From Paracraurococcus sp049315625 (GTDB lineage Bacteria > Pseudomonadota > Alphaproteobacteria > Acetobacterales > Acetobacteraceae), in NCBI GenBank assembly GCA_049315625.1, contig JBMOJU010000283.1:1-6889 (forward strand): a stretch of 6,889 nucleotides of DNA, in the 5' to 3' direction. The position numbers and the translations under genes are program-made. Below, piece after piece: positions 6,763 through 6,889 of the stretch (its first letter is position 1; each line of letters begins with the position of its first letter). Under the pieces are notes generated by a model that saw nothing but the letters and a program-made list of their open reading frames with translations, ran no database searches and was not told where the DNA came from.

Positions 6763-6784
6763 GCAAAGCAACAATCCACTTTGC
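6763..6784. repeat. Inverted repeat GCAAAG-N10-CTTTGC upstream of the right-edge gene
   Basis: Six-base arms at 6763-6768 and 6779-6784 share the GCAAA/TTTGC core with the repeat about 80 bases upstream, but with a 10-base spacer. It lies in the most AT-rich part of the intergenic region, about 43 bases before ATG 6827, where a promoter would be expected. I could not find a well-spaced -35/-10 pair. It may be an operator, an mRNA leader hairpin or chance. Confidence 0.35.
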
Positions 6785-6826
6785 CGGATAGTTCGGGATG
6801 CGCCTGGCCAGCCAGAGGAGTGGACC

Positions 6827-6889
6827 ATGGCGGACATGACGAGACAGCCTGATACCGGCAAGCTGCGCGAGGCCGGGGTACCCGCACCG
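6827..6889 (+). CDS. Start of an unidentified gene, 3'-truncated by the window edge
   Basis: An open frame of 21 codons runs from ATG 6827 to the end of the window without a stop. It begins MADMTRQPDTGKLREAGVPA and is hydrophilic, with no signal peptide or membrane helix in the visible part. The start is supported by a strong ribosome binding site, AGGAG at 6816-6820, six bases upstream. A terminator and a 164-base gap precede it, so it probably has its own promoter. I do not recognise the family from this fragment and assign no function. Confidence 0.65.
   Translation, partial: MADMTRQPDTGKLREAGVPAP

Noticed and set aside
6643..6852. Small plus-strand frame (69 codons) between nfeD and the right-edge gene
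   Set aside because: It starts in the terminator loop, has no ribosome binding site, and overlaps the better supported start at 6827 in another frame.

Overview
The window is very GC-rich, with strong G/C third-position bias, and densely coded. This fits an alphaproteobacterium, most likely of the Acetobacteraceae/Rhodospirillales type (Roseomonas-like). That assignment is inferred from base composition and gene families, not from a marker gene. I see no tRNA, rRNA, CRISPR array, insertion sequence, integrase or phage gene, and no gene-free stretch longer than about 300 bases.

Left part (1-4689, + strand): the 3' end of an ADP-heptose synthesis gene (heptose-1-phosphate adenylyltransferase, RfaE2/HldE C-terminal domain) is followed at short spacing by two consecutive membrane-bound sensor histidine kinases. 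Both have the layout TM - periplasmic Cache-like sensor - TM - PAS - kinase. Their transmitters differ: the first is HisKA_2 (EIHHRIRN H-box) and the second is a classical HisKA with an HELKQP H-box. Their periplasmic halves look paralogous. No response regulator lies in the window, so both partners are unknown.

Middle (4679-5146, - strand): a single-domain MaoC-like (R)-hydratase converges on the second kinase and overlaps its 3' end by 11 bp. A 136-bp divergent intergenic region separates it from the next gene and holds weak candidate promoters for both directions.

Right part (5283-6631, + strand): a QmcA/paraslipin-type SPFH protein and a short NfeD-like membrane protein overlap by 16 bp, a widespread conserved pairing for membrane-domain organisation. 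A likely intrinsic terminator follows. The next 160 or so bases are relatively AT-rich and contain two GCAAA/TTTGC inverted repeats. They lead to a strong ribosome binding site and the first 21 codons of an unidentified gene that runs off the right edge.

Overall this looks like ordinary chromosomal housekeeping and signalling DNA. The most noteworthy feature is the tandem kinase pair with related sensors and unrelated transmitters. I found no convincing evidence of a new system.
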